NCBI RefSeq assembly: GCF_005877905.1
Contig: NZ_SWDV01000001.1
Location: forward strand, 349,246 to 413,245
Length of the DNA: 64,000 nt
Direction: 5' to 3'
Source of the DNA: Pseudomonas nicosulfuronedens
GTDB taxonomy: Bacteria; Pseudomonadota; Gammaproteobacteria; Pseudomonadales; Pseudomonadaceae
The notes beneath the pieces are model-generated. The model saw nothing but the letters and a program-made list of their open reading frames with translations, searched no databases and was not told the DNA's origin. This document shows positions 39,031-47,826 of this stretch, in pieces. Within the stretch, counting starts at the first letter, position 1. The number at the start of each line of letters is the position of its first letter. A program made the translations under genes and the position numbers.

Positions 39031-40482
39031 ATGCGCTACTCCTCCATCGGTCGAATCCTCGGCGTGCTGCTGATGCTGTTCAGCGCCACGCACCTGCCGC
39101 CCCTGCTCGTGGACCTTCATTACGCCGAACGCTCCTGGCAGCCCTTCGCACTGTCGTTTCTGGTCACACTGCTGACCGGCTTCGCCATCTGGTGGCCGTG
39201 CCGGCGACACAAGCAGGACCTGCGCATCCGCGACGGCTACCTGGTGACGGCGCTGTTCTGGATCGTGCTGGGTTCCTTCGGCGCCTTGCCGTTCGCGCTA
39301 TCGGACGCGCCGCACATGGGCGTGGTCGATGCGCTGTTCGAGTCTTTCTCCGGACTCAGCACCACCGGCGCCACCGTGCTCACCGGCCTGGATTCGCTGC
39401 CCCACGCCATCCTCTACTACCGCCAGCAGCTGCAATGGCTGGGCGGCATGGGCATCGTGGTGCTGGCAGTGGCAGTGATGCCGATGCTCGGCATCGGCGG
39501 CATGCAGCTGTATCGCGCGGAAATGCCCGGCCCGCTGAAGGAGCACAAGCTCTCGCCGCGCATCGCCGATACCGCCAAGACGCTCTGGTTCCTCTACTGC
39601 GGCCTGACCCTGGCCTGCGCGCTGGCCTACTGGGCGGCCGGCATGAAGCTGTTCGACGCCGTAGGACACAGTTTCTCCACCATCGCCATCGGCGGCTTTT
39701 CCACCCATGACGCCAGCATCGGCTACTTCGGCAGCCCGCTGATCGAGCTGATCTGCATGACCTTCCTGGTGATTTCCGGGATCAACTTCAGCCTGCACTT
39801 CCTCGCCTGGCGCCAACGCAGCCTGCGGCACTACCTGAAGGACACCGAGTGCCGGGCCTACCTCGGTATCCTGCTGGTGCTGTTCCTGATCACCGCGGCG
39901 ACGCTGATCCTCAAGCACCACTACGACTCGCCGCTGCAGTCGATCCGCTACGCCGCGTTCATGGTGATCTCGGTGGCGACCACCACCGGCTTCGGCCTCG
40001 CCGACTTCAGCAGCTGGCCGACCCTGTTGCCCTACCTGCTCCTGTACAGCACCTTCATCGGCGCCTGCGCCGGCTCCACCGGAGGCGGCATGAAAGTGAT
40101 GCGCATGCTGCTGGTCTACCGCCAGGGCATGCGCGAATTCCTCCGCCTGCTGCACCCGAACGGGGTGTTCCTGGTGAAACTCGGGCGGCGCACGGTACCC
40201 GACCGTGTGGTGGAGTCGGTGTGGGCGTTCTTCTCGATCTACCTGCTGACCTTCGTCAGCCTGATGCTGGTGCTGCTGGCGCTGGGCGTGGATCAGCTCA
40301 CCGCGTTCTCCACGCTCGCCTCCTGCCTGAACAACCTGGGCCCGGCGCTGGGCGAAGCCGCCGTGCACTATGGCAGCCTGCCAGCCAGCGCCAAACTGGT
40401 GCTGAGCCTGGCGATGGTGCTCGGGCGGCTGGAGGTGTTCTCCTTGCTGATCCTGCTCACGCCCGCCTTCTGGCGCACTTGA
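39031..40482 (+). CDS. trkH: Trk potassium channel/transporter subunit
   Basis: 483 residues with about ten membrane segments in four M1-P-M2 repeats. Selectivity-filter glycines appear in LSTTGATVL, FSTIAIGGFSTHD, ISVATTTGFG and SCLNNLGPAL, and GACAGSTGGGMKV is the intramembrane loop region. Together with TrkA it takes up K+. In P. aeruginosa PAO1, as I recall, trkA and trkH are far apart; here they are adjacent, as in other pseudomonads. Confidence 0.95.
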   Translation: MRYSSIGRILGVLLMLFSATHLPPLLVDLHYAERSWQPFALSFLVTLLTGFAIWWPCRRHKQDLRIRDGYLVTALFWIVLGSFGALPFALSDAPHMGVVDALFESFSGLSTTGATVLTGLDSLPHAILYYRQQLQWLGGMGIVVLAVAVMPMLGIGGMQLYRAEMPGPLKEHKLSPRIADTAKTLWFLYCGLTLACALAYWAAGMKLFDAVGHSFSTIAIGGFSTHDASIGYFGSPLIELICMTFLVISGINFSLHFLAWRQRSLRHYLKDTECRAYLGILLVLFLITAATLILKHHYDSPLQSIRYAAFMVISVATTTGFGLADFSSWPTLLPYLLLYSTFIGACAGSTGGGMKVMRMLLVYRQGMREFLRLLHPNGVFLVKLGRRTVPDRVVESVWAFFSIYLLTFVSLMLVLLALGVDQLTAFSTLASCLNNLGPALGEAAVHYGSLPASAKLVLSLAMVLGRLEVFSLLILLTPAFWRT

Positions 40483-40529
40483 GGCACTGATCTTGAGGCA
40501 GAATGGCGGCCTGCTGACGGAGGCTCGCC

Positions 40530-40847
40530 ATGATCGACTCGCTGGAAAAGATGCTCGCCAAGGGCGTGGACAATTCGCTGCTGCGCTTCGGCCTGGGCAA
40601 GGGCTACCTGGACGCCGGTGATGCCGCCAGGGCCAGCGAACACCTGCGCCGCTGCGTGGAGCAGGACCCCAAGTATTCTGCTGCCTGGAAGCTGCTGGGC
40701 AAAGCGCTGCAGGCCCAGGGCGACCTGGACGGCGCGCGCACCGCCTGGACCGACGGCCTCGCCGCCGCACAAGCCCACGGCGACAAGCAGGCGGAGAAGG
40801 AAATGACGGTGTTCCTGCGCAAGCTGGACAAGACAAAGGGCGCCTAG
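40530..40847 (+). CDS. Small tetratricopeptide-repeat protein
   Basis: 105 residues. Two TPR units are visible: SLLRFGLGKGYLDAGDAARASEHLRRCVEQDP and AAWKLLGKALQAQGDLDGARTAWTDGLAAA. No signal peptide, so a cytoplasmic scaffold for protein contacts is likely. The stop codon lies inside the stem of its own terminator hairpin. It follows trkH by 47 bases and has a clear GGAGGCTCGCC ribosome site. The partner is unknown. Confidence 0.78.
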   Translation: MIDSLEKMLAKGVDNSLLRFGLGKGYLDAGDAARASEHLRRCVEQDPKYSAAWKLLGKALQAQGDLDGARTAWTDGLAAAQAHGDKQAEKEMTVFLRKLDKTKGA

Positions 40848-40857
40848 GCGCCCTTTG
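40835..40857 (+). terminator. Hairpin overlapping the TPR gene stop
   Basis: AAAGGGCGCC TA GGCGCCCTTT: a perfect 10-base palindrome that contains the TAG stop codon at its centre. The T tract is short. Confidence 0.6.
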
Positions 40858-40897
40858 TCATGCTCGGCCGTTCAGTGCCGATGCCTCTCTTGCGGCC

Positions 40898-41548
40898 TCA
40901 GGCCACCGAGGGTTGCCGGCGCAGGTTGCGGGTGATGGCGCTCAGCAGCATGCCGTAGAGCGGCACGAACAGCATCAGCATCACCGCCAGCTTCACGCCG
41001 TAGTCGACCCAGGCGATCTCCACCCAGTGCTCCGCCATGAAGGGGTTGTCGCTGTGCCAGAAGGCGATGGAGAAGAAGGTGAAAGTGTCCAGCAGGTTGC
41101 CGAACAGGGTCGAAACCACCGGGGCGATCCACCACTGGCGCATGCGGCGCAGGCGATCGAAGACCTGGATGTCGAGGATCTGGCCGAATACGTAGGCCAG
41201 GAAGCTGGCCAGGGAAATCCGCGCGACGAAGGTGTTGAATTCGCCCAGGGAGGCGAAGCCTCGGAAGGCACCTTCCTGGAAGATCACCGAGATCACGTAG
41301 GAAGCCAGCAGCGCCGGAACCATCACCCGCGCGATGACCAGCCGTGCCGGGCGCTTGCCGAGCAGGCGGACAGTAAGGTCGGTGGCCAGGAAGATGAACG
41401 GGAAGCTGAATGCGCCCCAGGTGGTATGCCAGCCAAAGAGGGTCATTGGCAGCTGCACCAGATAGTTGCTGGCAATGATGATCAGGATGTGGAACGCGAC
41501 CAGACCGGCGAGTGCGCCGCGCCTTGCCGCCGGAAGGGATGCCGACAT
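40898..41548 (-). CDS. yhhQ: Queuosine precursor transporter
   Basis: 216 residues with about six membrane segments (LAGLVAFHILIIIASNYLVQ first). Family signatures are FLATDLTVRLLGKRPAR and GQILDIQVFDRLRR, followed by STLFGNLLDTFTFFSIAFW. Homologues import preQ0 or preQ1 for queuosine tRNA modification. The ATG at 41548 is preceded by a leader that looks like a preQ1-I riboswitch, and a sigma-70-type promoter lies 66-94 bases upstream. Upstream in-frame starts would lie inside that leader and are rejected. Confidence 0.88.
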   Translation of the reverse strand: MSASLPAARRGALAGLVAFHILIIIASNYLVQLPMTLFGWHTTWGAFSFPFIFLATDLTVRLLGKRPARLVIARVMVPALLASYVISVIFQEGAFRGFASLGEFNTFVARISLASFLAYVFGQILDIQVFDRLRRMRQWWIAPVVSTLFGNLLDTFTFFSIAFWHSDNPFMAEHWVEIAWVDYGVKLAVMLMLFVPLYGMLLSAITRNLRRQPSVA

Positions 41549-41554
41549 GCTTTG

Positions 41555-41587
41555 GGCCTTTTTCGTCGATGGGGTGAGGGAACCCAT
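41555..41587 (-). promoter_or_regulatory. Candidate preQ1-I type riboswitch before yhhQ
   Basis: Minus-strand sequence: ATGGG stem, loop TTCCCTCAC(C), CCCAT closing arm, then an A-rich tail CGACGAAAAAGG just before the start. This follows the preQ1-I plan (5-base stem, C-rich loop with ACCC, A-rich tail ending in the ribosome site). The AAAAAGG would be both ribosome site and pseudoknot strand. It fits a translational off-switch for a preQ1 importer. The pattern match was made by eye and is short. Confidence 0.4.
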
Positions 41588-41613
41588 GCCCGGCACCATG
41601 CCGAGCGGCGCGC

Positions 41614-41642
41614 ATTGTATACGATCCGGACCTGGAAGTCAG
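41614..41642 (-). promoter_or_regulatory. Sigma-70-type promoter of yhhQ
   Basis: On the minus strand CTGACT, a 17-base spacer and TACAAT (inside GTATACAAT). It would give a leader of about 60 bases, which covers the candidate riboswitch. Confidence 0.5.
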
Positions 41643-41716
41643 GTTTTTCTGGACGTTTTTTGTTCAGCGGCGACCGGCGCCTGCCACCACGAACAGCCCC
41701 ATGCGGAGGACAGACG

Positions 41717-41983
41717 TCAGGCGTTGCCGACGAAGCGGAAACCCGCGCCCTCGGCGTCGGTACGCATCACTTCCATCTCCAGGATGGGTGCATCGAAGGG
41801 CATGTCCTGCACCTGGCCGGTGACCCGCGTACCGGCAGGCAAGGCGGCGAGCACTTCGTGGCGAACGTAGACGCCGCCGTCGGACAGATCACGGGTATGG
41901 CCGAACACATCACCGAAGCTGGGATGGCTGATCTTAATCCGGCACTTCATCGGGGTACGCGGGTACTGCCTTTGGTTCGACAT
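41717..41983 (-). CDS. PilZ domain protein
   Basis: 88 residues, a lone PilZ domain. The c-di-GMP motifs are recognisable: arginines at the N-terminus (QRQYPRTPMKCR, giving an RxxxR-like spacing) and DLSDGG for D/NxSxxG, followed by VYVRHE. The C-terminal EVMRTDAEGAGFRFVG is typical. It is probably a c-di-GMP sensor acting through an unknown partner, in the place of PA0012 of P. aeruginosa. The start is the first ATG. Confidence 0.85.
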   Translation of the reverse strand: MSNQRQYPRTPMKCRIKISHPSFGDVFGHTRDLSDGGVYVRHEVLAALPAGTRVTGQVQDMPFDAPILEMEVMRTDAEGAGFRFVGNA

Positions 41984-42041
41984 GAAATGGCATCCGTCCT
42001 GAATGTCAGCGCACTAATGGGCCTCAAACCCGAGGGTCAGG

Positions 42042-43355
42042 TCAAGCCAGCAGTTGCACGAGCAGCCAGAGATTGGCCGCGCTGATGACGCAGAACAAGC
42101 CCCAGGCCAGGAGGCGGGTGAGCAGGGAGTTGGCGAACTCGCCCATCAGCGCGCGATCGCTGGTGAAGCGGATCAAAGGCCAGAGCGCGAAGGGCAATTG
42201 CAGGCTGAGCACCACCTGGCTCATCACCAGCAGCTTGCCCACGGCCTTGTCGCCGAGCATCACCACGCCGATCAGTGCCGGGATCAACGCCAGGGCACGG
42301 GTGATCAGGCGTCGCTGCCAGCAGGGGATCTTCATTTGCAGGAAGCCGTCCATGATCACCTGCCCGGCGATGGTACCGGTGAAGGTGGAGCTCTGCCCGG
42401 AGGCGAGCAGGGCGACGCCGAAGAGGATCGCCGCCAGGCCGGTGCCCACCAGCGGTTCGAGCAGGCGGTAGGCGTCCTGGATTTCGGTGACGCCGGTGTG
42501 GCCGGTCTCGTGGAAGGCCGCGGCGGCGAGGATCAGGATCGCCGCGTTGACCAGCAGCGCCAGGCTCAGCGACACCACGGTGTCGATACGCGTCAGGCGG
42601 ATCGCCGCAGCTTTGCCGTTGCTGCCGCTGACCTGCCGCGTCTGCACGATGGACGAGTGCAGGTAGAGGTTGTGCGGCATCACCGTGGCACCGAGGATGC
42701 CAATCGCCAGGTACAGCGGCTCGCGCTGGGTCACCGCGTCCCAGCTGGGCAAGAAGCCGGCGGCGACGTCGGGCCAGTAGGGTTTGATGAGGATCAGCTC
42801 GACCAGGTAGCAGCCGCTGATGGTCACGATCAGGCCGAGCATGATCGCTTCCAGGTGGCGGAAGCGCTGGCCCTTGAGGCCGAGCACGATGAGTGTGTCG
42901 AAGGCGGTGAGGATGACGCCGGTGACCAGGTCGACGCCCAGCAGGAGGTGGAAGGCCAGGGCGCAGCCGAGCACTTCGGCGAGGTCCGTGGCGACGATCG
43001 ACAGCTCCGCCAGCAGCCACTGCAGACGCGCCGTGCCGAGGCTGTAGCGGCTGCGCGAGAGCTGTGCCAGGTCCTGGCCGGTGACGATCCCCAGGCGCAT
43101 TGCCAGGCACTGCAGGACCATCCCGGCAAGACTTGAGAGCAGTACCACGAACAGCAGCTGGTAGCCGAATCCCGAGCCGGCTTCGATGGCGGTGGCCCAG
43201 TTGCCCGGGTCCATGTAGCCGATGGAGACCAGCAGGCCGGGGCCGGCGAACTGGAGGATGCGTTTCCACAACGGCGCGCCGGCCGCGACCTGGATGCTGC
43301 CTTTGACTTCCGAGGGACAGAACGGCGCAGTAGCGGTGGTCGGCAGGCCGAGCAT
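42042..43355 (-). CDS. mntH: Nramp family Mn2+/Fe2+ transporter
   Basis: 437 residues with 11 membrane segments. The metal-binding motifs are DPGN at 49-52 in the first helix and MPHNLYLHSS in the sixth. The conserved GQSSTFTGTIAGQVIMDGF loop is present. It imports Mn2+ or Fe2+ with protons. No Fur or MntR site could be seen upstream. It lies between the PilZ gene and the lipid A acyltransferase on the same strand and is absent from this spot in P. aeruginosa PAO1 as far as I recall. Confidence 0.93.
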   Translation of the reverse strand: MLGLPTTATAPFCPSEVKGSIQVAAGAPLWKRILQFAGPGLLVSIGYMDPGNWATAIEAGSGFGYQLLFVVLLSSLAGMVLQCLAMRLGIVTGQDLAQLSRSRYSLGTARLQWLLAELSIVATDLAEVLGCALAFHLLLGVDLVTGVILTAFDTLIVLGLKGQRFRHLEAIMLGLIVTISGCYLVELILIKPYWPDVAAGFLPSWDAVTQREPLYLAIGILGATVMPHNLYLHSSIVQTRQVSGSNGKAAAIRLTRIDTVVSLSLALLVNAAILILAAAAFHETGHTGVTEIQDAYRLLEPLVGTGLAAILFGVALLASGQSSTFTGTIAGQVIMDGFLQMKIPCWQRRLITRALALIPALIGVVMLGDKAVGKLLVMSQVVLSLQLPFALWPLIRFTSDRALMGEFANSLLTRLLAWGLFCVISAANLWLLVQLLA

Positions 43356-43392
43356 GTGGGTGATTCCGGAGAGCGAGGGAGATTCAGCCTGA

Positions 43393-43420
43393 CGCCCCTG
43401 GCATCAACAATCCAGGGGCG
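43393..43420 (-). terminator. Hairpin after the lipid A acyltransferase gene
   Basis: CGCCCCTGG / CCAGGGGCG stem with a ten-base loop, 33 bases past the stop at 43453 and before mntH. No T tract, so its terminator role is unsure. Confidence 0.45.
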
Positions 43421-43452
43421 CCGTATCTATCGCGTCGATTGAGCGGGGCGGA

Positions 43453-44340
43453 TCAGTACCAACGAGCCTCGCCTTCGGGACGCTTCTTGAAGCGCTTCAT
43501 GGTCCACATGTACTGGCTGGGGTAGGCACGCACGTACTTGGCCAGCTCGCGGCTGAGTGCGGCTACCGACACTTCCATGTCCTTGTCGTACATGTCCGCC
43601 GGCGCGGCTTCGAGGATCACCTTGTAGCCACTGCCATCGGGCAGGCGCACGGCATGGAAGAACACGCCACGGGCCTTGCCGCGCGACAGCAGCGAGGGCA
43701 CGAACTTGCTGGTCAGCGCGGTGGTGCCCAGGTAGGGCACGAACAGGCCCGAGCCCAGGTCCGGTTCCGGGTCGCAGGGGATGCCGACGCAGCCGCCGTT
43801 CTTCACTTCCTTGATCACGCTCTTGATGCCTTCGGGCGTCGAGGGTGCGACACGGTTGCCCAGCTGCACGCGCTGCTTCTTCAGCAGGTCATCCACCGCT
43901 TTCAGCTTCGGCGGGCGGTAGAAAATGATCGGCTTGGCGTAGGAGCAGTAGAAGTGGTTGAGCACTTCCCAGTTGCCCAGGTGACTGGTGATGCCGACCA
44001 GGCCGTCGCCGGAGGCCAGCGCTTCTTCCAGCACCTCCATGCCTTCGACTTCACGGATGTACTGCAGCGACTTCTGCGGTGACCACATCCAGGCGCAGGC
44101 GCTCTCGGTCAGTGTACGGCCGATGTCCATCAGGCTCTGGCCGACGAGTTTCTCCAACTCGGCTTCGGACAGCTCGGGGAAGCAGTGCGACAGGTTGATC
44201 CGCACGATCTCGCGAGAGCGGTTGGGCAGCTTCCACATCAACCAGCCGATACCGGCGCCCAAAGCGCCCACCGCACGCCACGGCAGCATGGCGAACAAGC
44301 GCAGGAAGCCCACCACCAGTGCGCCCTTGAATTTCTCCAC
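43453..44340 (-). CDS. lpxL: Lipid A secondary acyltransferase (LpxL/HtrB family)
   Basis: 295 residues from GTG 44340, chosen because GAAGGAG lies seven bases before it and the protein starts with the family's VEKFKGALVVGFLR. A membrane helix opens the protein. The catalytic HX4 motif is SHLGNWEVL, with GIPCDPEPDLGSGLFVPYLG as the second conserved block. It adds a secondary acyl chain, probably laurate, to lipid A. It matches PA0011 of P. aeruginosa by position. It is divergent from the VIT/VWA gene. Confidence 0.9.
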   Translation of the reverse strand: MEKFKGALVVGFLRLFAMLPWRAVGALGAGIGWLMWKLPNRSREIVRINLSHCFPELSEAELEKLVGQSLMDIGRTLTESACAWMWSPQKSLQYIREVEGMEVLEEALASGDGLVGITSHLGNWEVLNHFYCSYAKPIIFYRPPKLKAVDDLLKKQRVQLGNRVAPSTPEGIKSVIKEVKNGGCVGIPCDPEPDLGSGLFVPYLGTTALTSKFVPSLLSRGKARGVFFHAVRLPDGSGYKVILEAAPADMYDKDMEVSVAALSRELAKYVRAYPSQYMWTMKRFKKRPEGEARWY

Positions 44341-44497
44341 GGAAAACTCCTTCAAGCAGATGGCGGCCATTGTAGCCGCTCGCGCCGATATTTCGGACGC
44401 CATCGAGGCTCCACACAATCTCCACCCAGCGAGCACATTGCGCCCACGGCGCGCGCGCAACCTGCGGCCATTCGATCCACTGGCCCGGAGGCCCGCG

Positions 44498-46489
44498 ATG
44501 CGTACCCCAACCTTCCTTGCACGGCTGTGCTGGCTGCTGATGGCGATGAGTGCCAGCCTGGCGGCGCTGGCCGCCGACAACAGCTCTTCCAGCGACAGCA
44601 GCTCCAGCCCGTATTTCTTCGTCGAAAACGCCGATCCGGCCGTCGATGCGCTGCCGCTCAAGGCAACCCGTGTGGATGCCCGTGTGCTGGGCAACATCGC
44701 CGAAGTCACGGTGACCCAGGAATACCGCAACCAGGGCAAGACGCCGCTGGAGGCGCGCTACGTTTTCCCCGCTTCGACCCGTGCCGCCGTCCACGGCATG
44801 ACCGTGCACCTGGGAGACAGGGTGATCCAGGCGCAGATCCGCGAGAAGCAGAAGGCCAAGGCCGAGTACCAGCAGGCCAGGCAGGACGGCAAGACCGCCG
44901 CGCTGCTGGAGCAGGAGCGCGAGAACGTGTTCCAGATGAACGTCGCCAACATCCTCCCCGGCGACGTGGTGCAGGTGGAGCTGCGCTACAGCGAGCTACT
45001 GGTGCCCACCGACGGTCACTTTCAGTTTGTCTTCCCCACGGTGGTCGGGCCGCGCTACAACGGTCGCGATGAATCCGGCAGCGGCCAGCAGCAGTGGATC
45101 GAGTCGCCGTACCTGCCGACAGGGCAGCCTTCAGCCACGAAGTTCGCCCTGCAGGTCGAACTGCTGGCGCCGGTGCAAATCGGCGAGATCACCTCGCCCT
45201 CCCATCGCCTGGTTATCCAGCGAGATGGCCAGCGCGCCACCGCTCGCGTAGCGGCCGACGATGACACCGCCAGCAACCGCGATTTCATTCTCGACTACCA
45301 ACTCGGTGGAGAGGCCGTTCAAAGCGGCCTGCTGCTGTCACGCGGCGTGCAGGAGAACTTCTTCCTCGCCATGGTCGCGCCCCCACGGGCACCGGATGCC
45401 CGACTCATCGTCCCGCGCGACTACGTCTTCGTGGTGGACGTCTCCGGCTCCATGAATGGCTTCCCCCTGGACACCACCAAGACCTTACTGCGCGACCTGA
45501 TCGGCCGGCTGCGCCCCAGCGATACTTTCAACCTGCTGCTGTTCGCCGGCGACAATCGCAAGCTGGCCGACCGTTCGCTGGCTGCTACCCCGGAGAACAC
45601 CCGCCTTGCCATCGACCTGCTGGACAGCCAGGTCGGCGCCGGTGGCACCGAGCTGATGCCCGCCCTGCGCGAGGCGCTGGCGATGCCGACCGACCCGGAG
45701 CGCTCGCGCAGCTTCGTGGTGGTCACCGACGGCTATGTCACCATCGAGAGCAGCGCCTACAAACTGGTGCGCGAAAACCTGAGCAAGGCCAACCTGTTCG
45801 CCTTCGGCATCGGCAGTGCGGTGAACCGCAGCCTGATCGAAGGCCTGGCGCGGGCGGGGCAGGGCGAGCCCTTCGTGGTGACCGACGACGAGGCGGCAGG
45901 CCAGGCGGCGCAGCGTTTCCGCCGGATGATCGACAGCCCCCTGCTCAAGGGCATCCACGCCCGCTTCGAAGGCCTCGATGTGTACGACGTGGAGCCGCTG
46001 CAACTGCCCGACCTGTTTGCCAATCGCCCGCTGGTGCTGTTCGGCAAGTGGAAGGGCGAGCCACGCGGTGAGCTGCGACTCGACGCCCACGCCGCCGAAG
46101 GCCCGTTCCAGGTACGACTGCCAATCAGCGCCGGCAACCTCACCGACAACAATGGTGCGCTCGCTCACCTGTGGGCACGCCAACGCCTCGCCACCCTGAT
46201 GGACCAGGAAGCTCTCGACGGTGGCTTCGAGTTCAGCTCGCAGATCCTCGACCTCGGGCTGAAATATCAGCTGCTCACGCCCTATACCTCGTTCATCGCC
46301 GTCGACCAGCAGGTGCGCAATCCCGATCCCCAGGCGAACAGGACGGTCGATCAGCCACTGCCTATGCCCCAGGGCGTGAGCAACAGCGCCATCGGCAGTA
46401 CCGTGCCGGGCACTCCGGAACCGGGGGTATGGGCCATGTTGCTGTTGGCCGCACTGAGTGGCTGGTTCTGGCGGAGGAAGGCCGCATGA
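44498..46489 (+). CDS. Secreted VIT/VWA protein with PEP-CTERM sorting signal
   Basis: 663 residues: signal peptide (LLMAMSASLAALA|ADN), a serine-rich linker, a VIT domain (about 40-170: LKATRVDARVLGNIAEVTVT, with YVFPASTRAAVHGMTV), then a VWA domain with the MIDAS motif DVSGS from Asp314 and the metal Thr/Asp in GAGGTELM and VVTDGYV. The C-terminus reads GTPEPGVWAMLLLAALSGWF then WRRKAA: a PEP motif at about 640-642, a hydrophobic helix and a basic tail, as in exosortase substrates. The next gene, overlapping by four bases, is an exosortase, the likely processing enzyme. Inter-alpha-trypsin-inhibitor-like domains suggest protein or matrix binding at the surface. The ATG follows GGAGG. Confidence 0.88.
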   Translation: MRTPTFLARLCWLLMAMSASLAALAADNSSSSDSSSSPYFFVENADPAVDALPLKATRVDARVLGNIAEVTVTQEYRNQGKTPLEARYVFPASTRAAVHGMTVHLGDRVIQAQIREKQKAKAEYQQARQDGKTAALLEQERENVFQMNVANILPGDVVQVELRYSELLVPTDGHFQFVFPTVVGPRYNGRDESGSGQQQWIESPYLPTGQPSATKFALQVELLAPVQIGEITSPSHRLVIQRDGQRATARVAADDDTASNRDFILDYQLGGEAVQSGLLLSRGVQENFFLAMVAPPRAPDARLIVPRDYVFVVDVSGSMNGFPLDTTKTLLRDLIGRLRPSDTFNLLLFAGDNRKLADRSLAATPENTRLAIDLLDSQVGAGGTELMPALREALAMPTDPERSRSFVVVTDGYVTIESSAYKLVRENLSKANLFAFGIGSAVNRSLIEGLARAGQGEPFVVTDDEAAGQAAQRFRRMIDSPLLKGIHARFEGLDVYDVEPLQLPDLFANRPLVLFGKWKGEPRGELRLDAHAAEGPFQVRLPISAGNLTDNNGALAHLWARQRLATLMDQEALDGGFEFSSQILDLGLKYQLLTPYTSFIAVDQQVRNPDPQANRTVDQPLPMPQGVSNSAIGSTVPGTPEPGVWAMLLLAALSGWFWRRKAA

Positions 46490-47826
46490 TCCGCCGTCTA
46501 CCCGGCTGGAGCTGGGTGCTGTTTGCCGCACTGGCGGCCTGGCCCAGCTGGCTGTGGGCGGCGCGGCGCCTCGGTGATGGCTCGGATGACCCGCTGGGGA
46601 TCATCGCTTTGGCAGCACTCGGCCTGTTGCTCTGGCGCGATCGCTCCAGCCTGCGCGCGCAACCTCGTCTGCGTTGGCTGTGCGTTGCAGCGCTTCTGTT
46701 GATCGCCGGGGCGTTATCCCAATCGATCCTCCCTCCGCTACTACGTGGACTGATCTCGGTACTGGCACTGCTGCTGGTAATCCTCAGCCTGCGCGCCCCC
46801 GGCCAGCCCTGGTTGGGCTGGCTGGGGCTAGGCGTGCTGTCGCTGCCACTGCTGTCTTCGCTGCAGTTCTTCGTCGGATATCCGCTACGAGTTGTCACCG
46901 CCGAGGTCAGCGCCTGGCTGTTGCGCCTGGGCAGCTGGTCGGTGGAACGGCAGGGCAGTGCACTGCTGGTGGACGGCCAGTGGGTGATGGTCGATGCGCC
47001 GTGCTCGGGTATCCAGATGGCCTGGGTCGGCTACTTCACCGCCTGCGCGCTGGCGGCCTGGCTGCGCTTGCCGGACCGCGCGCTGGCACGCCGCCTGCCG
47101 CTGGTGGGACTGCTGGTGCTGGGCGGCAACATCCTGCGCAACACGCTGCTGGTGTGGGGCGAGAGCGGGGCGAGCGGCTTTCCCGGCTGGGCCCACGAGA
47201 CAGTCGGGCTGCTGGTATTCGTCGGCGTCTGCGGGATAATTTTCTGGGTGATAGGGCGGCGCGCTTTTGCGCTGTCAGCTTCGGTCGAAGCTGTGCGGCC
47301 TGACGCTTCGATGCGCTTCACCGGCGGCCTGCTTGGCGCCCTGCTGATGGCGACGCTCTGGCCTTTCGTGGCGCCGGTGACCACCGTGTCGGAGGCCGCT
47401 CGGGTCGCCCATGAATGGCCGCGGCAGTTCGAAGGTCGAACCTTGCGGCCGCTGGCGCTTTCGTCGGTGGAGCAGCGTTTCGCCGAGGACTTCCCCGGCC
47501 AACTCGGCCGCTTCACCGATGGCCAGCGCAGCATCGTGCTGCGCCAGGTGCTGCGGCCAACCCGCAAGTTGCACCCGGCGGAGGATTGCTTCCGCGCACT
47601 GGGGTATCGCATCGAGCAGACGCAATTGCGTCAGCGCGTCGGAGCACAGGGCCTGCAACGCTGCTTCGTGGTGACACGCGAGGGCATGCGACTGCAGGTC
47701 TGCGACTACATCGAGGACGCCGCCGGCCAGTCCTTCTCCGATACCTCGGCCTGGTACTGGTCGGCGCTGTCCGGCCGCTCCGCCGGACCATGGCTGTCGG
47801 TCACCCTGGCCAGCCCCCTGCCTTAG
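46486..47826 (+). CDS. Exosortase fused to EpsI-like domain
   Basis: 446 residues. The N-terminal 280 form a multi-pass membrane protein with the exosortase triad: Cys173 in DAPCSGIQM, Arg218 in GGNILRNTLL and His237 in GWAHETVG. The C-terminal part (about 300-446) is soluble, EpsI/DUF3485-like: HEWPRQFEGR, HPAEDCFRALGYRI and SAWYWSALSG. The enzyme should cut at the PEP motif and transfer the substrate to a surface carrier. It starts at an ATG overlapping the VIT/VWA stop (ATGA) and is preceded by GGAGGAAGG. Its stop overlaps the stop of the convergent tag gene. No other sorting substrate or EPS gene is in the window. Confidence 0.88.
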   Translation: MIRRLPGWSWVLFAALAAWPSWLWAARRLGDGSDDPLGIIALAALGLLLWRDRSSLRAQPRLRWLCVAALLLIAGALSQSILPPLLRGLISVLALLLVILSLRAPGQPWLGWLGLGVLSLPLLSSLQFFVGYPLRVVTAEVSAWLLRLGSWSVERQGSALLVDGQWVMVDAPCSGIQMAWVGYFTACALAAWLRLPDRALARRLPLVGLLVLGGNILRNTLLVWGESGASGFPGWAHETVGLLVFVGVCGIIFWVIGRRAFALSASVEAVRPDASMRFTGGLLGALLMATLWPFVAPVTTVSEAARVAHEWPRQFEGRTLRPLALSSVEQRFAEDFPGQLGRFTDGQRSIVLRQVLRPTRKLHPAEDCFRALGYRIEQTQLRQRVGAQGLQRCFVVTREGMRLQVCDYIEDAAGQSFSDTSAWYWSALSGRSAGPWLSVTLASPLP

